Assembly: GCA_016207865.1 (NCBI GenBank)
Contig: JACQZD010000146.1
Span: forward strand, 1-11,709
Origin: Nitrospirota bacterium
GTDB taxonomy: Bacteria; Nitrospirota; Thermodesulfovibrionia; UBA6902; DSMQ01
Length of the DNA stretch: 11,709 nt
Reading direction: 5' to 3'
Below, in pieces: positions 6,552 to 11,709 of the stretch. A program made the translations under genes and the position numbers. The notes under the pieces are model-generated. The model made no database searches, had not been told where the DNA came from, and worked only from the letters and a program-made list of their open reading frames with translations. Position 1 is the stretch's first letter; every line of letters starts with the position of its first letter.

Positions 6552-8000
6552 TTACTTCCCGGGCAGCTTTGGGGCGCCTCCTCCTCCGAATATGTATTTA
6601 AAGTCTTCATCCTCAAACTGCAGTCCGCCTCCAACGTATATTCCCATGTAGTTTTCATTTAAAAGGTTGTCAATGCCCGTGGTTATAAACAGGTGTTTAA
6701 AGATTTTGTAGTCCAGCCCTATCTTTGCATGCGCCTTATCCGCCTTTGCCTCATCTGCGCTGAAGTCCCAAACATCAACGCTTAACTTTATCGTATCTTT
6801 CTTAAAGAAATAATCCGCTCCGGCTCCAAAGGTGTTTTCCACCATGCCGATTCTCAGGGCATAATCTTCAAAACGTTTTGCAAACTGTGCGGTGAATTCA
6901 GTTTTCCTCTTCAGCACTTCTTCCTGTGTTTCTCTGCCTTCATTCACCTGAACTGAAGTTGTACTTGAAGCTATCGGGTCTGACACTATACCGAGGATAT
7001 AGTATTTGTCTTTCCTGGGCTCCAGGATAAGGTCAAAATAACCCTTTGCTTCGCCTTCATGTAAAAGATATTCCGAACGGAAATTCATAAAGGTCTTCAG
7101 ATTGGTTACGGTTTCCATCCCCTTGCCGGCGCTTTCTGCGAATTTATTTGCATTGTCTGCGAATTTATTAATGGAATTGTAAAGCTTGTCGTCTTTGAAG
7201 AGTTTTCCCAAGGTCCCTTCTCCCTTGTCTATATTTTGCGCAAGCTTGTCGGCAGACGCGGCAAAAGATTTTATGTTATCCACACTATCCTTGAAGGCAT
7301 ATCTGTTTTCTTTTATGGCCTCTTTCAGCTCCTTTGCTATTTCCCTCATGTCGTCAACAAGCCCGGGTCCCTTGTCGCTGAGAGAGTTGGAAAAATTCTC
7401 AAGTTTCGTGATGGTCCTGTTCAAAGGCTCTCTGTCTTCCTTTAATATTTCATTGAAGTTTTTTGTTATTTCCCTGAGGTTGCGTATTGACTCCTGTATC
7501 GCCTCTTTTTCAGAGGCCCCGAAGGTGCCTGTAAGGGTTTCGGCGAGGTCGCTTATGTAGCCTGCGGCTGAAGTAAGTTTCTGCGCAAGCGCGTCAATGT
7601 CAAGCGCAGATTCGGTATTTTTTATCGCCTCTCCGTCGGTCAGCAGAGGTTCAGAAGATGTTCCGCTTGAAAGGGCGAGATATTTGTCGCCTAAAAGTCC
7701 AGCCACCCTGATGGACGCCTTTGTGTCTCTGTGTATCTCAATCTCAGGCTTTAACAGGACTATGAGCCTTGCGCGCCCTTCCGTTAGGACGATTCTTTCT
7801 ACAATTCCCGCGTCAACACCCGCTACCTTGACCTTTGTTTTTTCTTCAAGTCCGCTTATGTTGTCAAATGAGAGATAAAGCCTGTACCCCTTTTTCCACC
7901 CGGCGCCCAGCCCGCCGACCTTAAAGGTCATGAAGGAAAGGGCCAGAAGCACCACTATTGCGAATATTCCGACCTTAAGCTCTGTTGATATGCCCTTCAT
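6552..8000 (-). CDS. mlaD: MCE-domain lipid transport protein with long helical and C-terminal beta-rich regions (MlaD-type)
   Basis: Substrate-binding periplasmic component of an MCE/Mla-type phospholipid transporter. Of 482 residues, 8-28 form one N-terminal membrane anchor, about 38-115 the MCE domain (FDNISGLEEKTKVKVAGVDAG; AGLLGDKYLAL), and about 135-305 a long, mostly helical, charged region with repeated heptad-like NLREI, LENFSNSL and KFADNANKFAES segments. Residues 308-482 form a distinct beta-rich domain with alternating polar/hydrophobic strands, aromatic residues and short turns (GAGADYFF, KLSVDVWDFS, FITTGIDNLLN, GIYVGGGLQFEDEDFKYIFGG), resembling part of an outer-membrane barrel. 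E. coli MlaD is about 180 residues, so this one is far longer. The start overlaps mlaF by 4 nt (ATGA) with a GAGGGA ribosome site 8 nt before it. The MCE call is firm; the barrel reading is inference. Confidence 0.92.
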   Translation of the reverse strand: MKGISTELKVGIFAIVVLLALSFMTFKVGGLGAGWKKGYRLYLSFDNISGLEEKTKVKVAGVDAGIVERIVLTEGRARLIVLLKPEIEIHRDTKASIRVAGLLGDKYLALSSGTSSEPLLTDGEAIKNTESALDIDALAQKLTSAAGYISDLAETLTGTFGASEKEAIQESIRNLREITKNFNEILKEDREPLNRTITKLENFSNSLSDKGPGLVDDMREIAKELKEAIKENRYAFKDSVDNIKSFAASADKLAQNIDKGEGTLGKLFKDDKLYNSINKFADNANKFAESAGKGMETVTNLKTFMNFRSEYLLHEGEAKGYFDLILEPRKDKYYILGIVSDPIASSTTSVQVNEGRETQEEVLKRKTEFTAQFAKRFEDYALRIGMVENTFGAGADYFFKKDTIKLSVDVWDFSADEAKADKAHAKIGLDYKIFKHLFITTGIDNLLNENYMGIYVGGGLQFEDEDFKYIFGGGGAPKLPGK

Positions 8001-8764
8001 CTTTTTAATCCCTCAATTACAATCGGTCCGACTGCGCTGCCTTCAACAAACTGTTTTACAATCGGATTTAAAGTATTCCTGATGTTGTCAGGAGAACCTG
8101 TTTCTATAATTTCTCCATTATAAAGCATTGCAATTCTATCTGCAATCTTATAAGCGCTTTTAATGTCATGCGTGATGGCGACTGATGTGATTTTCAGTTT
8201 TTCCCGCATCTCAATTATAAGGTCATTGATTGCATCAGCCATTATCGGGTCCAGCCCTGTGGTCGGCTCATCGTAAAGAAGTATCTCAGGCTCCATCGCA
8301 ATAGCCCTCGCAAGCCCGACCCTTTTTCTCATGCCGCCGGAGAGGTCGGAAGGCATGCGGTCTTCTATGCCTGTAAGCCCGACGTGTCTGAGCTTTTCCA
8401 CGGCAATTTCCTTTATTTCCTTATCGGAGAATTTTGTGTGTCTTTTTAATCCAAAGCCTACATTTTCCCATACGCTCATTGAGTCAAATAATGCCGCCGC
8501 CTGAAAAAGCATTCCGAATTTTTTCCGCAGTTCGTTTAAGTCATTCTCATCAAGTTTTGACAGGTCAGAGCCGGCAACCGTTACAGTGCCTTTATCAGGC
8601 ATCAGGAGCCCGATGATGTGCTTTAAAAGCACGCTTTTCCCGGAACCGCTGCCTCCCAAAATGACAACGCTTTCTCCTTTGATTATTTTTAAATTAGCGC
8701 CCCGCAGGACATAGTTGCTCCCGAAAGACTTATGGACATCTTCAATGTTAATCAATGTATTCAT
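7997..8764 (-). CDS. mlaF: ABC transporter ATPase, MlaF-type
   Basis: Cytoplasmic ATPase that powers the MCE lipid transporter with the adjacent MlaE-type permease. The 255 residues hold all ABC motifs: Walker A GGSGSGKS (37-44), Q-loop Gln88 in MLFQAAALFDS, signature LSGGM (141-145) followed by RKRVGLARA, Walker B ILLYDE (161-166) with catalytic Glu166, D-loop TTGLDP, and switch His199 in ITHD. The AALFDSMSVWENV and LSGGMRKR sequences are characteristic of the Mla/Ttg2A subfamily. Its ATG shares one base with the mlaE stop (TAATG) and its stop overlaps the mlaD start (ATGA), so the three are translationally coupled. No mlaB or mlaC gene is visible nearby. Confidence 0.95.
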   Translation of the reverse strand: MNTLINIEDVHKSFGSNYVLRGANLKIIKGESVVILGGSGSGKSVLLKHIIGLLMPDKGTVTVAGSDLSKLDENDLNELRKKFGMLFQAAALFDSMSVWENVGFGLKRHTKFSDKEIKEIAVEKLRHVGLTGIEDRMPSDLSGGMRKRVGLARAIAMEPEILLYDEPTTGLDPIMADAINDLIIEMREKLKITSVAITHDIKSAYKIADRIAMLYNGEIIETGSPDNIRNTLNPIVKQFVEGSAVGPIVIEGLKR

Positions 8765-9543
8765 TATTTAAATAACCACGCTGAAAGGAAGTAATCGGAA
8801 ATCAGAATGGCCATGGACGAGATGACAACAGCGCCTGTGGTTGCCTTTCCAACGCCCTCTGCGCCGCCCTTTGTGTAGAAACCTTTATAACAGCTTATAA
8901 GCGAAAGGATTGCACCAAAAACCCCTGCCTTTATAAGCCCGTGGTATATGTCATTCATTTCAAGGTGGTCCCAGGTCATCTTCATATACAGGTTCGGGCT
9001 TGTTCCAAAAACTATTACGGTGACAAAATATCCGCCGATTATCCCTATGATGTCTGCGATTACGGCCAGGCAGGGGAGCATGATGGTCCCTGATATAAAT
9101 CTCGGGACTACAAGATATTTAACAGGATTAGTGGCGAGAGTCTCCAATGCTTCAATCTGCTCTGTGACCCTCATGGTCCCGAGTTCTGCGGCCATTGCCG
9201 CACCTGCGCGCCCTGTGACTATAAGCGCCGTAAGCACAGGCCCGAGTTCTCTTGTCATTGACAGGGCTACGACAGAGCCTACAAGGCTTTCAGCGCCAAA
9301 ACGCTTAAACCCCGTGTAACTTTGAAGCGCAAGCACCATGCCCGTGAATACGGCTGTAATGAGCACGACAGGCAGTGAGTTAATGCCTATTTCCACCATC
9401 TGTTTGGTGGTGTTTTTTAATTCAAACGGAGGTCTAAAAAGCCATTTAATTGTGGAATAAAAAAGCAGTAAAATCCTTCCGGTTTCCTCAATCGGGTCTT
9501 TAAATACCGTTCCTATAAATTCTATCGCTTTGATAATAAACAT
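8764..9543 (-). CDS. mlaE: MlaE-type ABC transporter permease
   Basis: Inner-membrane permease of the MCE lipid transport system. The 259 residues carry about five or six hydrophobic segments, with an N-terminal amphipathic stretch. The conserved family core is clear: TRELGPVLTALIVTGRAGAAMAAELGTM split over residues 98-124, then VTEQIEALETLATNP (126-140) and VVPRFI (145-150), followed by the C-terminal SCYKGFYTKGGAEGVG coupling region and a terminal hydrophobic helix. It is the first gene of the mlaE-mlaF-mlaD operon; a perfect TATAAT lies about 20 nt upstream in the divergent spacer with pilZ. The ribosome site before the ATG is weak. Confidence 0.95.
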   Translation of the reverse strand: MFIIKAIEFIGTVFKDPIEETGRILLLFYSTIKWLFRPPFELKNTTKQMVEIGINSLPVVLITAVFTGMVLALQSYTGFKRFGAESLVGSVVALSMTRELGPVLTALIVTGRAGAAMAAELGTMRVTEQIEALETLATNPVKYLVVPRFISGTIMLPCLAVIADIIGIIGGYFVTVIVFGTSPNLYMKMTWDHLEMNDIYHGLIKAGVFGAILSLISCYKGFYTKGGAEGVGKATTGAVVISSMAILISDYFLSAWLFK

Positions 9544-9562
9544 TTAATTTGCCGTCTATTAG

Positions 9563-9568
9563 ATTATA
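9563..9568 (-). promoter_or_regulatory. Candidate -10 box for the mlaEFD operon
   Basis: Read on the minus strand, this is a perfect TATAAT ending 20 nt before the mlaE ATG. I see no good -35 at normal spacing (the candidate positions are A-rich), so the promoter may depend on an activator or be weak. It lies back-to-back with the candidate pilZ promoter. Confidence 0.4.
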
Positions 9569-9569
9569 C

Positions 9570-9596
9570 TTGACTAATTTACAATATTTTTATAAA
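9570..9596 (+). promoter_or_regulatory. Candidate sigma70 promoter for pilZ
   Basis: TTGACT (9570-9575) and TATAAA (9591-9596) are separated by 15 bp, slightly short of the 17-bp optimum, in a very AT-rich spacer. Transcription from here would begin downstream of the upstream in-frame ATG at 9549, which supports 9618 as the pilZ start. Confidence 0.35.
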
Positions 9597-9617
9597 TATA
9601 TAAATAAGATTTTGATT

Positions 9618-9956
9618 ATGGAAAAACGCAAAACAGGCAGAGTGGTAAAACGGCTTGAAGTCAAATTCCAGTCTCCGGTGGAAAAGACAGCCATTACAAA
9701 TGATCTGTCCGAGACAGGAATATTCATTAAGACTACTAATATGGGGGTAACTGAGGGGAGTATTATAAGTTTTAAAGTGAACTTACCCAATACTCAGGAG
9801 ATTCCCCTTACAGGAAGGGTTGCACGGTCCATAAGGACCATGCTGGGCCTTATCGGCGAGTCAAAAAGCGGGATAGGGGTTCATCTGGTTAACCCGCCTG
9901 AGAATTATGTAAATTATGTTCAGTCCCTCTTTATTAATCAGGTAAATTCAATATAA
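9618..9956 (+). CDS. PilZ domain protein (c-di-GMP receptor)
   Basis: Small cytosolic protein of 112 residues consisting of little more than a PilZ domain. Both c-di-GMP-binding motifs are intact: RVVKR (R8 to R12, the RxxxR motif) and DLSETG (29-34, the D/NxSxxG motif), followed by beta strands including PLTGRVARSI and GIGVHLVNPP. This predicts binding of the second messenger cyclic di-GMP and an effect on motility, surface structures or secretion through an unknown partner. The frame is open to an ATG at 9549, but those 23 residues (YLTNLQYFYKYINKILI) overlap the probable promoter and do not belong to the domain, so I start at the ATG at 9618. The gene is transcribed away from the mla operon and ends just before a small hairpin. 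Confidence 0.88.
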   Translation: MEKRKTGRVVKRLEVKFQSPVEKTAITNDLSETGIFIKTTNMGVTEGSIISFKVNLPNTQEIPLTGRVARSIRTMLGLIGESKSGIGVHLVNPPENYVNYVQSLFINQVNSI

Positions 9957-9977
9957 GCGCTGAGAGCGCAGTATTTT
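9957..9977 (+). terminator. Possible pilZ terminator
   Basis: GCGCT (9957-9961) pairs with AGCGC (9965-9969) around a GAG loop, directly after the pilZ TAA, and is followed by AGTATTTT. The stem is only 5 bp and the T-run short, so termination is plausible but weak. Confidence 0.35.
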
Positions 9978-10066
9978 CCTCCCGCCTAAAAATGCAGATT
10001 CCATGAAATTGATATTCCCTGTCTGTAGTTTGCAACAGGTTACCTTATACTTCCCTCACCCTTGAC

Positions 10067-10087
10067 GGGGGAGGGTTAGGGTGGGGG
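10067..10087 (+). other. G-quadruplex-type motif upstream of tRNA-Leu
   Basis: Four G-runs separated by very short spacers (GGGGG-A-GGG-TTA-GGG-T-GGGGG) fit the intramolecular G-quadruplex pattern on the plus strand. CCCTCACCC (10053-10061) just upstream could instead pair with the G-runs as a hairpin. It is in otherwise gene-free DNA between pilZ and the tRNA promoter. Confidence 0.5.
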
Positions 10088-10101
10088 TGGTTATAGGGGT
10101 A

Positions 10102-10129
10102 TTGATAAGTCTGCGGCTGTTGTTATAAC
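10102..10129 (+). promoter_or_regulatory. Promoter of tRNA-Leu(GAG)
   Basis: TTGATA (10102-10107) and TATAAC (10124-10129) are separated by 16 bp. Transcription would start around 10136, giving a leader of about 10 nt before the mature tRNA 5' end at 10146, which is a normal layout for a tRNA gene. Confidence 0.6.
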
Positions 10130-10145
10130 CTATACGGATTAATTT

Positions 10146-10230
10146 GCCGAAGTGGTGGAACTGGTAGACACGCACGTTTGAGGGGCGTGTGGAGAAATCC
10201 ATGCGGGTTCGAGTCCCGCCTTCGGCACCA
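10146..10230 (+). tRNA. tRNA-Leu(GAG)
   Basis: An 85-nt class II tRNA. The acceptor stem GCCGAAG (10146-10152) pairs perfectly with CTTCGGC (10220-10226), followed by discriminator A and an encoded CCA. The D-arm has GGTAGAC; the anticodon arm is CACGT, loop TTGAGGG, GCGTG, with anticodon GAG at 10180-10182 reading CUC/CUU leucine codons. The long variable arm TGGA-GAAA-TCCA and the T-arm GCGGG-TTCGAGT-CCCGC are intact. The gene content changes to accessory type just downstream, so the tRNA 3' end may be an integration site, although no second copy of that end is visible in the window. Confidence 0.97.
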
Positions 10231-10298
10231 TAAATATGTAGCCCGCTTTCACTGTTTAGCCTTCATAAAAACCTCTGGGAAACCTAATTACAAACACC

Positions 10299-10321
10299 AA
10301 GCAACAAAAAATCCGTTGCTT
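10299..10321 (+). terminator. Stem-loop downstream of tRNA-Leu
   Basis: AAGCAAC (10299-10305) pairs with GTTGCTT (10315-10321) around a 9-nt A-rich loop, about 70 nt after the tRNA. Only a few T residues follow, so it is at best a weak terminator. A similar AAGCAAC...CGTTGC pair occurs just after the lipoprotein gene. Confidence 0.25.
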
Positions 10322-10331
10322 TAGAAACATA

Positions 10332-10360
10332 TTGCATTTTCAATATAACTATTGTATAAA
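10332..10360 (+). promoter_or_regulatory. Sigma70-type promoter upstream of the lipoprotein gene
   Basis: TTGCAT (10332-10337) and TATAAA (10355-10360) lie at the ideal 17-bp spacing, giving a 5' leader of about 60 nt before the ATG at 10428. It sits upstream of the GTTAGGG motif discussed as a possible cassette boundary. Confidence 0.5.
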
Positions 10361-10417
10361 TGCAGTTAAGAATGGGCTTAAAATGCGAAATATGTATGTT
10401 AATTGTTAGGGCTCAAT

Positions 10418-10423
10418 AAGGGG
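10418..10423 (+). promoter_or_regulatory. Ribosome binding site of the lipoprotein gene
   Basis: AAGGGG ends 4 nt before the ATG at 10428. The spacing is short for that ATG, and longer (19 nt) for the alternative ATG at 10443, so 10428 is favoured. Confidence 0.5.
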
Positions 10424-10427
10424 TATT

Positions 10428-10868
10428 ATGCATACTGCAAAAATGAAATTAATTCTTATAATACTTATTGGCGCATCTTTAGCATCATGCTCAACAATAC
10501 GTCCTGCTGGAGTCTATAGTAGAGATTCTTTGAATGAAATCCATTCAGCATTTGTAGTCCAAAATAAAGAATCAAAAAGAGGCATAGATATTTATATCCA
10601 GAAAGCTTTGGCAGTTCGAGGAATAAGCTCCTCAATCGGACCCATTGAAAGCAAGCCTGAAAATGTTAAAGCGTATGTTACATACGCAGATGTCTGGCGG
10701 TGGGATATGTCAATATATCTTGAGAAACTTGACATAAATATATACGACAACCAGACAAATGAACTCATAGCAACAGGGGAATTCGATAATTCATGGTTGC
10801 ATTCTTTTCCAGACCCGAGCCAAAAAGTATTTCAGGTTATTGACTCTATTTGGACAAAGCAACCCTGA
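10428..10868 (+). CDS. Small lipoprotein of unknown function
   Basis: Encodes 146 residues. The N-terminus has basic residues, a hydrophobic stretch (LILIILIGASLA) and a lipobox LASC with the lipidated cysteine at position 21, so the mature part (about 125 residues) should be membrane-anchored and face the periplasm. The rest has mixed alpha/beta character with a notable aromatic cluster, YVTYADVWRWDMSIYLEKLDI (starting near residue 84), and ends SIWTKQP. I do not recognise the family; small YADxWRWDM-type lipoproteins of unknown function occur in other Gram-negative bacteria. It is AT-rich compared with the left-hand genes and lies between tRNA-Leu and a DNA methyltransferase, so horizontal acquisition is plausible. 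An alternative start at 10443 would shorten only the n-region. Coding status is well supported; function is unknown. Confidence 0.8.
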   Translation: MHTAKMKLILIILIGASLASCSTIRPAGVYSRDSLNEIHSAFVVQNKESKRGIDIYIQKALAVRGISSSIGPIESKPENVKAYVTYADVWRWDMSIYLEKLDINIYDNQTNELIATGEFDNSWLHSFPDPSQKVFQVIDSIWTKQP

Positions 10869-10906
10869 CAAAGCGTTGCAGTGAAATCGAACCACTACTC
10901 TGGGGC
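10863..10906 (+). other. Degenerate attC-like sequence after the lipoprotein gene (tentative)
   Basis: CCCTGAC (10863-10869) overlaps the lipoprotein stop codon and, with one mismatch, is the reverse complement of GTTAGGG (10405-10411) upstream of the gene. It is followed by AAAGCGTTGCAGTG and, after a 9-nt spacer, CACT and GGGGC. This order recalls the left half of integron attC sites, but no proper GTTRRRY end follows and the right half pairs poorly. It could be a decayed attC or coincidence. Confidence 0.25.
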
Positions 10907-10946
10907 ATAGAAAAATAAAGATAGAATCCAATACAATATAGGCATT

Positions 10947-11709
10947 ATGACAGTTAAATTATCAAATACCTTGGATATTGTTCGTAAATCTTTAAACGGC
11001 AGCACCTGCCGACATAAACGATCAATGATCGGACAATTTTTTACTCCCGCTATGATAGCGCGGTATATGGCATCGCTGTTTGAGAAGGAAAAGGCTGATG
11101 TGCGAATACTTGATTCCGGCGCTGGTGCTGGCGTTCTGTTTGCTGCATATGTAGAGACATTGGCATTTAGAAAACAGCGTCCTAATTCAATTAAAGTAGT
11201 TGCATACGAAAATGACAAACATGTCCTGCCATATTTGAAAGAAACGATAGAGCGGTGCAGGGTGCTGTGTAAGGAAACTGGCATATCATTTCAAAGCGAA
11301 ATACGGGCAGAAGACTTTGTTGCGGCTGCAATTGCGCAAATAGATGATGGGTTGTTCACCCCACAGGCTGAACGCTTCACTCATGCAATTTTGAACCCCC
11401 CGTATAAGAAAATCAATGCAGAATCAACTATGCGCCAATTACTATATGCGGCCGGGATTGAAGTATCCAATCTTTACGCTGCGTTTGTATGGCTGACAGC
11501 ACAGATGTTGGAGGACGGGGGCGAAATAGTCGCAATAACTCCCCGCAGTTTCTGCAATGGGCCGTATTTCCGCCGATTCCGGATTGGGCTACTCGATATG
11601 ATGAGTATACGGCACATCCATGTGTTTGATTCACGCAAAAAGGCTTTTGGCGATGACGATGTGCTTCAAGAGAATATGATCTATCATGCAGTTAAGGGAT
11701 TTGAGAAGC
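10947..11709 (+). CDS. Eco57I-like N6-adenine DNA methyltransferase, 3' end missing
   Basis: Class I SAM-dependent methyltransferase that adds a methyl group to adenine N6 in DNA, probably the modification enzyme of a type II restriction-modification system. My translation from the ATG at 10947 gives 254 residues, open to the right edge. Motifs in N6-adenine gamma-class order: GQFFTP (29-34, motif X), ILDSGAGAG (54-62, SAM-binding motif I), YEND (87-90, motif II), AEDF (121-124, motif III) and the catalytic NPPY (150-153, motif IV). The region SNLYAAFVWL, ITPRSFCNGPYFRRFR and FGDDDVLQENMIYH is typical of methylases that accompany BsuBI/PstI-like endonucleases. No ATG lies between the start and an in-frame TAG at 10908. 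It is 78 nt after the lipoprotein gene, in the same direction. The type II assignment and the presence of a downstream endonuclease gene are inference. Confidence 0.92.
   Translation, partial: MTVKLSNTLDIVRKSLNGSTCRHKRSMIGQFFTPAMIARYMASLFEKEKADVRILDSGAGAGVLFAAYVETLAFRKQRPNSIKVVAYENDKHVLPYLKETIERCRVLCKETGISFQSEIRAEDFVAAAIAQIDDGLFTPQAERFTHAILNPPYKKINAESTMRQLLYAAGIEVSNLYAAFVWLTAQMLEDGGEIVAITPRSFCNGPYFRRFRIGLLDMMSIRHIHVFDSRKKAFGDDDVLQENMIYHAVKGFEK

Noticed and set aside
7186..7560. Plus-strand open frame of 124 codons within mlaD
   Set aside because: Antisense shadow of the helical MlaD region; Ser/Phe-rich composition and no supporting signals.
9549..9617. Upstream start extending the PilZ protein by 23 residues
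   Set aside because: The extension overlaps the probable promoter, is not part of the PilZ domain, and the ATG at 9618 begins directly before the RxxxR motif.
10895..11284. Minus-strand open frame of 129 codons
   Set aside because: It is antisense to the methyltransferase, whose plus-strand translation contains GQFFTP, the SAM loop and NPPY in correct order.

Overview
The window looks like a chromosomal segment of a Gram-negative (diderm) bacterium. The evidence is an MlaE/MlaF/MlaD-type lipid transport operon, two secreted or lipoprotein-type products, and the conserved order uppS-cdsA-dxr. The mix of a GH57 glucanotransferase, a PilZ protein, short GTCATTCC...GGAATGAC palindromes and heptamer repeats resembles deep-branching groups such as Nitrospirota or their environmental relatives. 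That placement is inference; no phylogenetic marker here settles it.

Minus-strand block (9543 down to 1). In transcription order it holds mlaE, mlaF and mlaD, overlapping by 1 and 4 nt (inner-membrane permease, ATPase and MCE protein of a retrograde/anterograde phospholipid transporter). A GH57 4-alpha-glucanotransferase-like gene follows, with a palindromic repeat element on each side. Next is an exported FG-GAP/VCBS-type protein whose stop overlaps the start of uppS, then uppS, cdsA and dxr, with dxr running off the left edge. uppS-cdsA-dxr is the usual housekeeping cluster for isoprenoid (MEP), undecaprenyl carrier and CDP-diacylglycerol synthesis. The uppS copy here is unusual: it reads as one open frame but lacks about 65 internal residues, including the NYGGR-like region and the RTSGE arginine.

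Plus-strand block (9544 to the right edge). An AT-rich divergent spacer separates mlaE from a small PilZ (c-di-GMP-binding) protein. A gene-free stretch with a G-quadruplex-type G-run motif follows, then a well-formed class II tRNA-Leu(GAG) with its own promoter. After the tRNA the content changes to accessory type: an AT-rich gene for a small lipoprotein of unknown function, and the first 254 codons of an Eco57I-like / gamma-class N6-adenine DNA methyltransferase, probably the modification half of a type II restriction-modification system. Motifs at the two ends of the lipoprotein gene weakly resemble integron-cassette boundaries.

Most notable points: the internally deleted uppS, the MlaD homologue with a long helical region and a beta-rich C-terminal domain, two in-phase heptamer repeat tracts embedded in the GH57 coding sequence, the paired palindromic elements around that gene, and the tRNA-bounded accessory segment. 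I did not see a clearly new multi-gene system.
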